Shown: positions 35,369 to 45,229, numbered from the stretch's first letter. The stretch is 64,000 nt of DNA from Bdellovibrio sp. CG22_combo_CG10-13_8_21_14_all_39_27 (GCA_002786715.1 PCTW01000016.1:58936-122935); one strand, 5' to 3'. Notes: generated by a model from the sequence alone, not told the origin. Made by a program: numbers and translations.

Positions 35369-36099
35369 TTCAATAGAAATTTCATAATTAATCTTACTGC
35401 TGAAACCAACATTGCTGCCTTGAAAAGGATTCGAAACGGTTTTTCAGGAAGTCTGCGTAATAAATAGACTCCCCATTTGGTGCCAATCAAAGCGCAGAGG
35501 GACATGAAAATGATGGTTGGCCAATAATTCAAAAAATTAAATCCTACTGCTAAAAAGGCAGGGATTTTCATTATGTGGCCGATGACTTGAATACTTGCTT
35601 GTGTTGAGATGATTTCTTCTTTAGAGAGATCATCGCGAATCATAAAGGGGCCAAGTAATGGGCCAGTTGCTCCAATAAAAGGACCTAAAATACCAATCGT
35701 CATACCTAAAAAGAAGTAACCCCATAAAGGGAGCTTAAGAGACGGCATTTTCTTCGGTTTAAAAACACTATAAATAATAAGAGTCACAACTCCTAGAATG
35801 ATCGCTTTCTCTCCGGACAAATGCTTAAGCCCAAGGACAGCAATGACTGTCCCAAAAGGAATACCTAATGAGGTTGTCCAAAAAAGCGGTTTTGAGATTT
35901 TTTCTTTTAGAAAAAGGACGCGCGAGCCATTGCTTAAAAGTTGGACCACTCCATGAATGGGTATAATGACACTCATTGGATAAAAAAATGTCATTAATGA
36001 AAGCAGCAGAATTCCACCGGCAATGCCGATTGTTGCTGAAATGATAGAGGTTAAAATAGTTGCAGAACAAAGTGTCAGTAGTATGACAGCTTCATTCAT
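35365..36099 (-). CDS. TauE/SafE family membrane permease
   Basis: 244 residues with about seven to eight hydrophobic helices. The start ISATIGIAGGILLLSLMTFF and the repeat GMTIGILGPFIGATGPLLGP are the paired Gly-rich half-repeats of the TauE/SafE (DUF81) family, which exports or imports sulfur-containing anions such as sulfite. The start codon overlaps the upstream methyltransferase stop (ATGA). The substrate cannot be told; link to the methyltransferase is positional only. Confidence 0.83.
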   Translation of the reverse strand: MNEAVILLTLCSATILTSIISATIGIAGGILLLSLMTFFYPMSVIIPIHGVVQLLSNGSRVLFLKEKISKPLFWTTSLGIPFGTVIAVLGLKHLSGEKAIILGVVTLIIYSVFKPKKMPSLKLPLWGYFFLGMTIGILGPFIGATGPLLGPFMIRDDLSKEEIISTQASIQVIGHIMKIPAFLAVGFNFLNYWPTIIFMSLCALIGTKWGVYLLRRLPEKPFRILFKAAMLVSAVRLIMKFLLN

Positions 36100-37028
36100 A
36101 CTTTACGCCTTATATGATAGGCGTGATGAATCTTTTGGTCTCGAAAATCATTGGGAATTGTTTTTGGACCAATGTCAGTAATTTTAAATCGGGCCGTTAG
36201 TGATTCATCTAACTTAAATGAGCGTAGATTGCAGGAAAAAAGGATATCTCCATCGATCTGTAAGTATTCTATGGCCCTTTCAATGAGTTTAATGTGATCT
36301 TCCTGAATATCAAAAACGTCGTCCATTCTTTTGCTATTGGAAAAAGTGGGTGGATCGATAAATATAAGGTCAAATTTACGTTCTGGTGGAAACGTTTCTT
36401 GACTCCATTTTAAACAATCCATTCTCTTGAGTTCATGTCGATCTAGATCCATGTCATTCAATCTAAAATTTCGTTCGGACCACTCAAGATATGTAGCTGA
36501 TAAATCCATGCTGACACTCTCGCGAGCTCCACCCATAAAAGCATGGACTGTTGCCGTTGAAGTGTAGCTGAAAAGATTGAGAAAGGATTTTCCTTTGGCC
36601 ATTTTGCGAATCATGTAGCGCATGGGACGGTGATCTAGGAATAGGCCAGTGTCGAGATAATCGCTGAGATTAACTTCAAACAGAGCATCCTTTTCGTGAA
36701 CGTTGATGATTGAGTATTTTCGACCGAGCTTTTCGTATTGATTTGTTCCTTTTTGAGCTGCTCTTATTTTGACAAAAATATTAATAGGGAGAATCTCGAG
36801 AACTTCTTCGATGGCCTTTAGGGTCAAATCAAAATTGGCCCGTTTTTCCGGTTCTTCATCAATAGGTGAGTAGAAGTGTGAAACGACTGCATACTTACTG
36901 TAGATGTCGATGGAATAAGGGAATTCAGGAATATCTTGATCATAGATTCGATAGCAATTGGTTTCTAATTGCTTAACATAAGGCTTTAGGCGCTTAAGAT
37001 TTTTTTGAAGACGATTGGCTATGCTCAC
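36096..37028 (-). CDS. RlmK-like 23S rRNA methyltransferase
   Basis: 310 residues. It resembles the C-terminal half (RlmK) of E. coli RlmKL, which makes m7G2069: NRLQKNLKRLKPYVKQ and CYRIYDQDIPEFPYSIDIYS match its start. The SAM fold has motif I FLNLFSYTSTATVHAFMGGA, motif II SVSMDLSATYLEWSERNF and the IDPPTFSNSKRM catalytic region. It lacks the N-terminal THUMP/RlmL half, so this is a stand-alone version. It is first in a two-gene leftward operon. Confidence 0.85.
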   Translation of the reverse strand: MSIANRLQKNLKRLKPYVKQLETNCYRIYDQDIPEFPYSIDIYSKYAVVSHFYSPIDEEPEKRANFDLTLKAIEEVLEILPINIFVKIRAAQKGTNQYEKLGRKYSIINVHEKDALFEVNLSDYLDTGLFLDHRPMRYMIRKMAKGKSFLNLFSYTSTATVHAFMGGARESVSMDLSATYLEWSERNFRLNDMDLDRHELKRMDCLKWSQETFPPERKFDLIFIDPPTFSNSKRMDDVFDIQEDHIKLIERAIEYLQIDGDILFSCNLRSFKLDESLTARFKITDIGPKTIPNDFRDQKIHHAYHIRRKV

Positions 37029-37205
37029 TTGCGTATACTATCGCTTTTGGCCTCAAGTGAGTAGCAAAAAAAGACGGATTTACAGCTGTTTAACCATTGT
37101 ACGGTGACCAAATTTAATGGCATCAACTTACCCTTAGTGTTCAAGTTAACTCCTCGAAATGACGATAAATGGGTGTTCCTTCAAGCCTAGTGCTTTGGGG
37201 GGACT

Positions 37206-37211
37206 TATAAT
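37206..37211 (+). promoter_or_regulatory. Candidate -10 box before the FecR-domain gene
   Basis: TATAAT at 37206-37211, placing a start of transcription about 24 bases before the ATG at 37242. No convincing -35 at the expected spacing. Confidence 0.35.
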
Positions 37212-37241
37212 GATTTATTGATTCTTTAAATGGAGCACTCC

Positions 37242-39050
37242 ATGAAACTTCTTATTTTTTCTTTTTCTCTACTTCTCTCAATCAATCTCTTCGCTAGTGA
37301 AGCAGCAACAGTTATTGCTCTCAAGGGCAAGGTGCTTAAGTATAGTTCTGATAAGGGAGATTCTAAGATTGCCGTCGGTGACATCATTTCTGTGGGAGAG
37401 AGAATTAAAACGGAAAGTGGTTCTTTTGTTAAATTGAAATTTATTGATGAATCGCAAACGACATTAGGGCCCTCCAGTGAGCTATTGGTTGAAGCTTTTT
37501 CCTCTGACAAACCGGGGATTCTCAATCTTATGCGCGGTAGTCTTAAGTCAAAAGTGACTAAAGATTATATGAATATCAAAAAGGACAGTTCTAAGCTTTT
37601 TATTAAATCTCACTCTGCTTCAATGGGTGTAAGAGGGACTGAATTTATTTGGTCCTATGAAGATGAGCAAACGGGACTTGTCACTTTAGAAGGCGTTGTT
37701 CGATTTGTGAGTCTAAGAGATGCAAAAGAGCGAGGTAGTCTTGATCCTGAGTATTTAGATTCGTTGTTAAATTCAAAGAGAGCAGTCACAGTTTCAAGAG
37801 GTGAGACTTCTATGCTTTTTAAATCGGCCAAAGAAGTTCACAAAACTGAAAAACTTCCAGAAGAATCGTTAAAAGAACTTAAAAAGTTAAATTTTGAAGT
37901 CAGTGGCGCAGGCGCACCTAAGAAGATGAGTAAGTTTTTTGCTCAAAATAAGCAAAATCTAAAAAATGAAAATCTCGACACCACAGATGATCTCTTTGGG
38001 GATAGTCCCGTTGAAGAAGAGGTTGTCGCTGAATCGAAAGATAAAGAAGATAAAAGAAAAATTGATCATGAACGTGATGTAACGAAACAAAAAAAGGACA
38101 ATGGCGAGAACAGTGTCGCAGCTGATCTCGAACAAGCTTCAACAAATGCACCTGAAACATTTGCTTTCCCTCTTGCAGAAGAGCTCGTCACTGATAAGCC
38201 CGAAACTGAAAGAGAGTTGAAACCTCATGATAGTCGAAAGGCGCTCAACGGAGAAGTAGATGAAAAAATGGCCAAGCTTGAAGAGATTAAGGCCAAACTC
38301 GCTGAAAAAGAAAAACTTGATGCCGAGAAATTGGTGAAAATTGGAGAAAGAGAAAAGTTGAAGAAGGCGAAATCAGAAGCGATTAAAAAACTCATGGCCA
38401 AGAAGGCAAAAGAGAAGGACGGCATATTAGGTCGTAACGAGAAAACAATGATGAATAAGGGGCTTGGCGCTAATAACCTTATCCGTAAAGAAGTTAATGT
38501 TGATGATTCACTAATCAAGAAACTTGGAACTTCTACTTTTAAGGCCAGTTTAAATGGTGAAGTAAGTCCAGATATGTTTCAGGCCGATACAAAAACACTC
38601 ATTGATAAGAATAATGCCATCATCGATTCCGCTCTCAAAACGGAGAGTACGTTAATTAAGTCAGTTGACACGGCCCTGGTCACTCAGCCTGAGGTTGAAC
38701 AGCCCGAGGTTGATGAAAATCCTACCTCTACGACAACGACTTCAACGTCGAGTGACAGTTCTTCAGGTACTAGCTCAACTGGTTTGGTTACTAAAATTGT
38801 AACTGGTATCGTTAAAACTGTATCAGGCACTTCGTCGACTGGTACTCGAGACCCTGCCTCAGACTCTGGTGCTGATGGAGTTAGTAAAGAAGATGCAGAT
38901 GCTGCTCAAGCTGCCTACGATAAATGTATAACTGATTATAAAGCTAAGCATAAACTGGCCCTCGATGCTCCCGTTTCTGCTTTTATGGCGAGACAAAAGG
39001 ATGCAGTTGCTTATTGTACTGAACAACAAGCAGCATCTTCGACGAAATAA
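37242..39050 (+). CDS. Exported FecR-domain protein with long Lys/Glu-rich and Ser/Thr-rich tail
   Basis: 602 residues from ATG 37242 (GGAG at 37232-37235). Signal peptide about 1-19 (ending INLFAS). A FecR domain (about 20-160) contains VIALKGKVLKYSSDKGDSKI, GERIKTESGSFVKLKFIDES and SASMGVRGTEFIWSYEDEQT. A long charged, partly helical region follows (KLEEIKAKLAEKEKLDAEKL) and then a Ser/Thr-rich low-complexity segment TSTTTTSTSSDSSSGTSSTG. No sigma factor or TonB receptor gene is adjacent, so a FecR-type anti-sigma role is unlikely. FecR-domain exported proteins of this kind are of unknown function. Confidence 0.78.
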   Translation: MKLLIFSFSLLLSINLFASEAATVIALKGKVLKYSSDKGDSKIAVGDIISVGERIKTESGSFVKLKFIDESQTTLGPSSELLVEAFSSDKPGILNLMRGSLKSKVTKDYMNIKKDSSKLFIKSHSASMGVRGTEFIWSYEDEQTGLVTLEGVVRFVSLRDAKERGSLDPEYLDSLLNSKRAVTVSRGETSMLFKSAKEVHKTEKLPEESLKELKKLNFEVSGAGAPKKMSKFFAQNKQNLKNENLDTTDDLFGDSPVEEEVVAESKDKEDKRKIDHERDVTKQKKDNGENSVAADLEQASTNAPETFAFPLAEELVTDKPETERELKPHDSRKALNGEVDEKMAKLEEIKAKLAEKEKLDAEKLVKIGEREKLKKAKSEAIKKLMAKKAKEKDGILGRNEKTMMNKGLGANNLIRKEVNVDDSLIKKLGTSTFKASLNGEVSPDMFQADTKTLIDKNNAIIDSALKTESTLIKSVDTALVTQPEVEQPEVDENPTSTTTTSTSSDSSSGTSSTGLVTKIVTGIVKTVSGTSSTGTRDPASDSGADGVSKEDADAAQAAYDKCITDYKAKHKLALDAPVSAFMARQKDAVAYCTEQQAASSTK

Positions 39051-40649
39051 TTAACGGTAGTCTGAGTTTTTATAGAAAACAACGTCCGGGTTTTTCTCGA
39101 TGACAAGTTTAAGGTCCCATTCTGAGCGAACGGCGAAACAAACACGACCTTTGTGATCATAACAAATATTTGAACTATTATCTGAGATGAAACTATCTTT
39201 CTTTTTCTCATCTGGAAAACGCAACCATCTCATTCCGACAAAAGGATACGATTGATAATCGCCTCGTACAGAATACTCATCTTCAAGTCGATATTTCACC
39301 ACTTCAAATTGGAGTTGTCCTACGGCCCCTAGGATGAGCTCTTTGAAGGCATGCCTGATAAATAACTGAACAGTTCCTTCTTCGGAGAGTTGCTTCAATC
39401 CTTTTTCAAGTTGTTTGCCTTTCATGGGGTCTTTTAAAATGACTTTGTTAAAAATCTCTGGGGCAAAACTAGGAATACCTGTGAATTGAATCTTTTCGCC
39501 TTCACTGAACGTATCGCCTATCTGCAATTTTCCGGTATCGTGGATACCGATAATGTCGCCGGGAAAAGCCTCCTCAGTGATTTCTCTGTCTTGTGCTAAA
39601 AACATGAGAGGAGAGGCGATTTTCATTTCTCTTTCATCTCTCACTAAATAAACTTTCTGATTGCGGACAAATTTACCTGAGCAGACGCGAAGGAAGGCGA
39701 TTCTATCGCGATGTTTTTTATCCATATTGGCCTGAATTTTAAAAATGAAACCCGTAAATTTTTCTTCGTGAGGGTCCACTTCTCTTGTCGCAGAGTTTTC
39801 ATCGTATGGTGGAAGTCTTACTTCTCGCACCATCGGTCCGGGTCCCACTTCTGCGATCATATCGAGTGTTTCTTTGACTCCAAAGTTATTAAGAGCAGAA
39901 CCAAAAAAGACGGGAGTTTGAATGCCGGCCAAAAAATCAGCTTGGTTAAATTCAGGTATCAATTCCGTTACCATTTCTAGATCAGCTTTAAGCTTTTCCA
40001 ATAAAGCAGGTCCGATATAGGCGACAACGGCTGGAGAATCTAAATCGCTGGCATCAATAATTTTGGGATGATTAGGATCTTTCGTTTCTTTAAAGTTGAG
40101 AATTGTTTTCTGACGGCGATCATAAACTCCTTTAAAGTTGACTCCATCTCCAATCGGCCATGTCATGGGGATACACTGGATCTGTTGAATTGTTTCGATA
40201 TTATCCAAGAGCTCAAACGGGTCCATGGCATCGCGATCGAATTTATTCATGAAAGTGATGATTGGGGTATCGCGCATACGACAAACTTCCATCAACTTTA
40301 TTGTTCTTTCTTCGACACCTTTGGCGGAGTCAATCATCATTAAAACTGACTCTACTGCAGTCAGCGTTCTGTAGGTGTCTTCGGAGAAGTCTTTGTGTCC
40401 AGGAGTATCAAGAAGATGCATGATCCGTTCTTTATAAGGAAAAGACATAACAGAGGAAGCAACTGAGATCCCTCTCTCTTTTTCAATTTCCATCCAGTCC
40501 GATTTTGCGTAATTTCCCGATTTAGATTTAACCATCCCTGTTTCGCGTATGACCTCACCAAACCATAACAATTTTTCAGTCATCGTTGTTTTACCCGCAT
40601 CCGGGTGAGAAATAATGGCAAAGGTGCATCGTTGGTCGGATTCTCGCAT
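39051..40649 (-). CDS. prfC: Peptide chain release factor 3 (RF3) GTPase
   Basis: 532 residues, standard length. It recycles RF1/RF2 at termination. G1 ISHPDAGKTTMTEKLL, G2 RGISVASSVMSFPY, G3 LLDTPGHKDFSEDTYRTLTA and G4 NKFDRDA are all intact, and the RF3-specific C-terminal region with GAVGQLQFEVVKYRLEDEY is present. It lies 6 bases downstream of the gcvP stop and so is second in that operon. Its last base adjoins the stop of the convergent FecR gene. Confidence 0.96.
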   Translation of the reverse strand: MRESDQRCTFAIISHPDAGKTTMTEKLLWFGEVIRETGMVKSKSGNYAKSDWMEIEKERGISVASSVMSFPYKERIMHLLDTPGHKDFSEDTYRTLTAVESVLMMIDSAKGVEERTIKLMEVCRMRDTPIITFMNKFDRDAMDPFELLDNIETIQQIQCIPMTWPIGDGVNFKGVYDRRQKTILNFKETKDPNHPKIIDASDLDSPAVVAYIGPALLEKLKADLEMVTELIPEFNQADFLAGIQTPVFFGSALNNFGVKETLDMIAEVGPGPMVREVRLPPYDENSATREVDPHEEKFTGFIFKIQANMDKKHRDRIAFLRVCSGKFVRNQKVYLVRDEREMKIASPLMFLAQDREITEEAFPGDIIGIHDTGKLQIGDTFSEGEKIQFTGIPSFAPEIFNKVILKDPMKGKQLEKGLKQLSEEGTVQLFIRHAFKELILGAVGQLQFEVVKYRLEDEYSVRGDYQSYPFVGMRWLRFPDEKKKDSFISDNSSNICYDHKGRVCFAVRSEWDLKLVIEKNPDVVFYKNSDYR

Positions 40650-40655
40650 TTCAAA

Positions 40656-43655
40656 TTATCCTTGGACTTTATGAGCTTCAATGATTTTCATGCAAATATC
40701 ACCAACCGCCATGGTTTTAAGTGGACCAGGGTCGATTCTGTTGGGAATGACCTCAGGTAATCTTGTTATTTTTTCTGATAAGATAAGGTTCTTGTTGGCC
40801 TCGACTTCATCTACTTTATCAATAGGGGTGAAGTGTGGGGCCGTCATTAAAACCTCTGGATGATCGATTAAAATTTTCTTAATAGCAGTAATGATATCAA
40901 TAAAACGGTCCAGTTCAGCTTTGCTGTAAGACTCCGTTGGTTCAATCATCAATCCAAATTGCTCAGGAAATGCAACTGTTGGTGCGTGCAAACCAAAGTC
41001 CAAAAAGAGTTTCCCAATTTTAGCAATCGATTGGACCTTTGGAGTACCAGACTTTTCAATGCCATCAAACATTTCTTTTTCAAGAGTTATAATGAATTCA
41101 TGCATGCGGGGACTTTCTGATCCACCTGCAGGTAGTGAAGGAAATGTTCCTTTAAGCTTTTGATAAAGATAAACAGCAGAGAGAACGGCAATACTACTCA
41201 TGGTTTTAACGCCTTCGTCTCCGAGGGCCTTAATATAGGTATAGCAACGTACTTTGTGAGCAAAGTTGCCCCAATGGCGATGGAAACTTCCTATCGTATG
41301 CTTTGCTCTTACTACTGAGTAAGTATCGTCTTTGAGTTCAACTTGATGACCAGGGAGGAAATCAACGAGTTTGTGACTTACGGCCACAATAGCATCACCC
41401 GGGCCGCCGCCTCCATGAGGAATTGTCCACGTTTTATGAAGATTATTATGAACGGCATCGACTCCGAGTTTATCGAGGTTCACGATACCTGCAATGGCAT
41501 TCATATTGGCGCCATCCATATAAACGAGTCCATCCACAGAATGAATAAGATCGGCCATTTCTTTAAACTTGGTTTCGAATATTCCTGATGTGTTAGGGTT
41601 TGTAACCATCATTCCAGCAATATTCTTGCCATACTTTTCTATCAACGTTTTGAATTGATCAAAATTAATTTCGCCATTTGGTAGGGCATCGATGCTAACA
41701 ATACCAATCGCCTGTCCATTGACCATTTTGGTTTCAAAACCGGCCATGCTTGCAGTTGCCGGATTGGTTCCATGAGCAGAACGTGGAATAAGAACCACAT
41801 TCTTTACTTCTGAATTTCCATTATGACGGTGATAAGCTTGAAAGAGTTTAAGGCCAACGAGTTCTCCTTGGGCCCCGGCAACCGGCTGAGTGGTAACTGC
41901 AGCTAGACCAGTAATCTTTTTAAACATTTCTTGAGTTTCATACAGAACATGAAGGCAGCCTTGTGCATCTTCAAGGGGTGCTTGAGGATGAATATCAGTG
42001 AAACCTTCAAGCGAAGCCGCCCAATCGTTTATATGAGGATTGAACTTCATTGTGCATGAACCGAGGGGATAGATATTGTCATCAGGTGAAACGTTTTGAT
42101 CAGCAAGTTTTTGATAGAATTCCTTGAGTTCTGCTTCATTAAATTGAGGAAATTGAGTTGGTGTTGAACGCAAGAGATTGGTCGATGGTAATGGAATTGT
42201 TTTAGAACTTCCTTTACTAAATTGATCTTTGAAAAAGGCAACAAGATCATCAACGTCTTGATCAGTTTGCCAATCTGTAAAAGATATTTTTAAAACGTTA
42301 GATTTTTGTGCTCGATTACTTATATCGTGACCAATCCACATATTCTTTTCACGACCAAGCTGTAACAGCTTTTGAATATCGGTATTGATGGCAAAAGAGA
42401 TTTCGTTCCAAAATGGTGTTTCACTATGGAGAAGTTGTATACCATCTAGTTCGAGTAATTCCTTTGCGACCTTGAGGGCGCGCTGTCTACCAAGTGAAAC
42501 TGATTCTTTTAAACCAGATTCTCCACGAGCTAAAATTCCAGCACCAGCTAAAGTTGCAACAAAACTTTGGTTGGAGCAAATATTTGATGTCGCCTTCTCT
42601 CTTCTGATATGTTGCTCTCTCGTTGAAAGCACCATACAAAGAGCTTCGCGGCCTTTCCGATCGAGTGTTTTTCCAACAAATCTGCCGGCAGTACTACGAA
42701 TGTCATTCTTGTTGTCATTATTAAATCGAATACCAAAGATTCCCAAGCCTGGACCGCCAAAGTTAGGTCCAATCGCAAAGTGTTGGCCTTCGCCGACGAT
42801 CATGTTCACGCCTTGTTTGCCCCATTGAGAAGGAGGAGTGAGTCCACCCGTCGCAAGCAACATTGGGTCGATAATACCTATGGTTTGAACATTGTGATCT
42901 TTTCCCCAGTCCGTTAGGGTATGAACGTCTTCCATTAATCCTAATGAGTTTATTTGAGGAATAACGAGGGCCGCGACAGTTGCATTATATTTTTCGTGAA
43001 TCTTTTTAAGCTCTTCGAATGAAATGGTTCCTGTTTTTGAATCAGTAGGAACGGTAATCAATTGAAGTTCAGTTTCTTTTGCTAAAGTTACTAGAACTTC
43101 GAGATCTTGCGGGAAAATGCCTTCAGGAATAAGGGCTACAGTTGTATTTTTAACGAGTCTTTGTGCCGTTTTGATCGCTTCGAAAAGTGCAGTTGAACGG
43201 TCGTAGAGAGAAGCGTTGATAGCTTCAAAACCAGTGAGCATAGAAAGGGTATTGGCATAAATCCATAAGGTTTGAAGCGTACCTTGTGATCTTTCTGGCT
43301 GGTAAGGTGTGTAGGCAGTTGTTAGTCCTCTAAGTTCACAAAGATAAGGAATGATACTTGGAACTTTGTAAGCAGGCAGTGCATCTCCGAGAAAAGATTT
43401 GCGAATATTATTCTTTAAAGAGACTGCAAGCATATGATCGGCCAATTCTTGATACTCAAGTGGATGACCGAGTCCCATATTTTCTTTAATGAGTGTCGAA
43501 GGTGGAATATGGGAGAAGAGTTCATCCCTCTTTTTTTTACCAATTGCGGCCAGCATTTGCTCTTGGTCTTCTTTCGTCGAAGAAATATAAAAACGGGTAT
43601 TTTCACGGGCAATTTTCTGAGGATTGTAGGGAAGATGGGCCTTGGTCTGTACCAT
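40656..43655 (-). CDS. gcvP: Glycine dehydrogenase (decarboxylating), GcvPA-GcvPB fusion type
   Basis: 999 residues. PLP enzyme, P-protein of the glycine cleavage system. The N-terminal half resembles two-subunit GcvPA (STKEDQEQMLAAIGKKKRDE, HIPPSTLIKENM) and the C-terminal half GcvPB (SPDDNIYPLGSCTMKFNPHI, GFTDIHPQAPLEDAQG). The PLP lysine is K741 in NNLHKTWTIPHGGGGPGD. Thus it joins in one chain the two proteins that are separate in many bacteria. AGGAG precedes the ATG by 6-7 bases. gcvT, gcvH and lpd are not in the window. The enzyme identity is certain. Confidence 0.95.
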   Translation of the reverse strand: MVQTKAHLPYNPQKIARENTRFYISSTKEDQEQMLAAIGKKKRDELFSHIPPSTLIKENMGLGHPLEYQELADHMLAVSLKNNIRKSFLGDALPAYKVPSIIPYLCELRGLTTAYTPYQPERSQGTLQTLWIYANTLSMLTGFEAINASLYDRSTALFEAIKTAQRLVKNTTVALIPEGIFPQDLEVLVTLAKETELQLITVPTDSKTGTISFEELKKIHEKYNATVAALVIPQINSLGLMEDVHTLTDWGKDHNVQTIGIIDPMLLATGGLTPPSQWGKQGVNMIVGEGQHFAIGPNFGGPGLGIFGIRFNNDNKNDIRSTAGRFVGKTLDRKGREALCMVLSTREQHIRREKATSNICSNQSFVATLAGAGILARGESGLKESVSLGRQRALKVAKELLELDGIQLLHSETPFWNEISFAINTDIQKLLQLGREKNMWIGHDISNRAQKSNVLKISFTDWQTDQDVDDLVAFFKDQFSKGSSKTIPLPSTNLLRSTPTQFPQFNEAELKEFYQKLADQNVSPDDNIYPLGSCTMKFNPHINDWAASLEGFTDIHPQAPLEDAQGCLHVLYETQEMFKKITGLAAVTTQPVAGAQGELVGLKLFQAYHRHNGNSEVKNVVLIPRSAHGTNPATASMAGFETKMVNGQAIGIVSIDALPNGEINFDQFKTLIEKYGKNIAGMMVTNPNTSGIFETKFKEMADLIHSVDGLVYMDGANMNAIAGIVNLDKLGVDAVHNNLHKTWTIPHGGGGPGDAIVAVSHKLVDFLPGHQVELKDDTYSVVRAKHTIGSFHRHWGNFAHKVRCYTYIKALGDEGVKTMSSIAVLSAVYLYQKLKGTFPSLPAGGSESPRMHEFIITLEKEMFDGIEKSGTPKVQSIAKIGKLFLDFGLHAPTVAFPEQFGLMIEPTESYSKAELDRFIDIITAIKKILIDHPEVLMTAPHFTPIDKVDEVEANKNLILSEKITRLPEVIPNRIDPGPLKTMAVGDICMKIIEAHKVQG

Positions 43656-43723
43656 GACGAACTCCTAAAAAGAGTGGGTTTGAAATGAAGGCAATTTAGC
43701 ATGATTTTCAACACTTCTTCTAC

Positions 43724-43729
43724 TATAAT
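43724..43729 (+). promoter_or_regulatory. Candidate -10 box before the RsmJ-like gene
   Basis: TATAAT at 43724-43729 would place transcription start at about 43736, next to the GTG at 43737, so a leaderless mRNA is possible. No clear -35 is present. Confidence 0.35.
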
Positions 43730-43736
43730 ACAGAGC

Positions 43737-44474
43737 GTGAACATCAATCTTTTTTGCCATTCATCATCAATTTTGCCTCTGTATTTAACAGAAGCGCTGA
43801 AACAATTATCAGACATAGCTATCTGCGAAGTGGATGTCTCGGATTTAGCACATATACCTCAATCGGGCGGCTTGGTTTGGGATGGTCAAAAATTAGTTTT
43901 TATTTGGCCAGAAAAGGCAGTGAGACCCATATATTTTGATTTTGATGAGTGGGTAAAAGTGCTCCAGCGTACAGGTTATAAAAATTCTCATCTTCTTCGT
44001 GCAGTAGGCAAAAAAGCTGAACTCGTGATTGATAGCACTACCGGAACGGCCAGGGATAGTCTGACCTTACTTCTAGGAGGTCACTGCGTTCAAAGTTGGG
44101 AGCGAGATCCTATTGTCTACTTATTGCTGATAGATGCTTTTTATCAAATGATAAATGAATCAATTAACAAAGACTTGTGGGAAATCAAGTTTGGCGATGT
44201 ATTTAAAACGAATACACAAGCGGCAGTCCTCTATTATGATCCTATGTTTGATCGCACAGGTAAAACGGCCCTTGCGCGTAAAGAAATGATGTTGTTTCAT
44301 CAAATTTTAAAGTCGAATGGTGAAGAAAATGAATCTCAATTGGCCGATTGGATGCGCACCCATGTGAAGAGATTAATCGTAAAACGCCCTCTCAAAGGTG
44401 AGGTCTTTCCACTCTCTGTAACTGCACAATTTAAAGGCAAAAGTGTTCGGTTCGATCTCCACCAATTGGGTTGA
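43737..44474 (+). CDS. rsmJ: RsmJ-like 16S rRNA methyltransferase
   Basis: 245 residues from GTG 43737; an ATG at 43701 would lie upstream of the TATAAT box, so I prefer the GTG. It resembles RsmJ, which methylates G1516 in the decoding region of 16S rRNA. Matching blocks: VIDSTTGTARDSLTLLLGGH (SAM motif I), SWERDPIVYLLLIDAF, DVFKTNTQAAVLYYDPMFDR followed by KTALARKEMM. RsmJ is usually about 250 residues, in line with this start. It is divergent from gcvP, 81 bases apart. Confidence 0.75.
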   Translation: MNINLFCHSSSILPLYLTEALKQLSDIAICEVDVSDLAHIPQSGGLVWDGQKLVFIWPEKAVRPIYFDFDEWVKVLQRTGYKNSHLLRAVGKKAELVIDSTTGTARDSLTLLLGGHCVQSWERDPIVYLLLIDAFYQMINESINKDLWEIKFGDVFKTNTQAAVLYYDPMFDRTGKTALARKEMMLFHQILKSNGEENESQLADWMRTHVKRLIVKRPLKGEVFPLSVTAQFKGKSVRFDLHQLG

Positions 44475-44476
44475 AA

Positions 44477-45229
44477 CTAAGCGGCAAATCTCATACGTTC
44501 CTGTCTCTTGCTGACTTTGCTTAATTCTTTTACCAGTTTTCTCATCGCAAGATCTTCCCAAAGATTGTTGAATTTGAAACGCACACCAATTCCGTGTTCT
44601 CTATCAAAACTATGAGAACCGACTTTGACCGCTGTCACTTCGATGGCAGTATCCCCCCAGAGGAGTTTTAAATGTAATTGGGTATCGTTTTCAATCACAC
44701 CTTTATAATTGATGAAGGCACCAGTTCTTGAAATATTCAGTATCTCGCAGTCGTGAAGATGTTCAGGGTTTTCAATTGAAATGGAACAAGGGATTCTCAT
44801 GATGATACGTGAAGGTGTTTCCCACCAACGAAGATTTTTGTCAAAAAATGGTCTACGCACATCTGGCAGAGCAAAATAGATAACGATACACATATTCACA
44901 AAGAGGAGAAAAAGTGACCCAAAAAAGGGAACTTCTGAGACGTAGGGCCATGTGAATTTTTGATAGGTGAGATGGCTCCAAATTGAATACATTTGAACTC
45001 CGACAAATACGGGATAACTCCAGCGCTTTACTCCAAGCAAGGCAATGCCACCAATGGGAAAGAGAAACCAGAATTCAAAAAACTCTTTAGGTGTTGAAAT
45101 ATGAGCTATATTGTCGAGGATCTGTGACAGAGGAAAGGGCGTAGTGACTTTAAAATAACTTATTTTGATCAAAGGCTCGCAAATATGCCAAAAAGCGATA
45201 AGAATAAAGAGAAGTGGCTTGTTCTTCAT
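44477..45229 (-). CDS. Membrane protein with cytoplasmic PilZ c-di-GMP-binding domain
   Basis: 250 residues. Three to four hydrophobic segments fill residues 1-125 (for example LLFILIAFWHICEPLI and GSLFLLFVNMCIVIYFALPD). The C-terminal PilZ domain (about 140-235) has a complete RxxxR (RIIMR) and NISRTGAF, the (D/N)xSxxG motif, so c-di-GMP binding is likely. AAGGA lies 7 bases before the ATG. It could act as an envelope-associated c-di-GMP effector; the membrane domain is unrecognised. Convergent with the RsmJ-like gene, 2 bases apart. Confidence 0.82.
   Translation of the reverse strand: MKNKPLLFILIAFWHICEPLIKISYFKVTTPFPLSQILDNIAHISTPKEFFEFWFLFPIGGIALLGVKRWSYPVFVGVQMYSIWSHLTYQKFTWPYVSEVPFFGSLFLLFVNMCIVIYFALPDVRRPFFDKNLRWWETPSRIIMRIPCSISIENPEHLHDCEILNISRTGAFINYKGVIENDTQLHLKLLWGDTAIEVTAVKVGSHSFDREHGIGVRFKFNNLWEDLAMRKLVKELSKVSKRQERMRFAA

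Noticed and set aside
43656..43736. Glycine riboswitch before gcvP
   Set aside because: Only about 80 bases separate gcvP from the divergent gene and no tandem aptamer-like pattern was seen.
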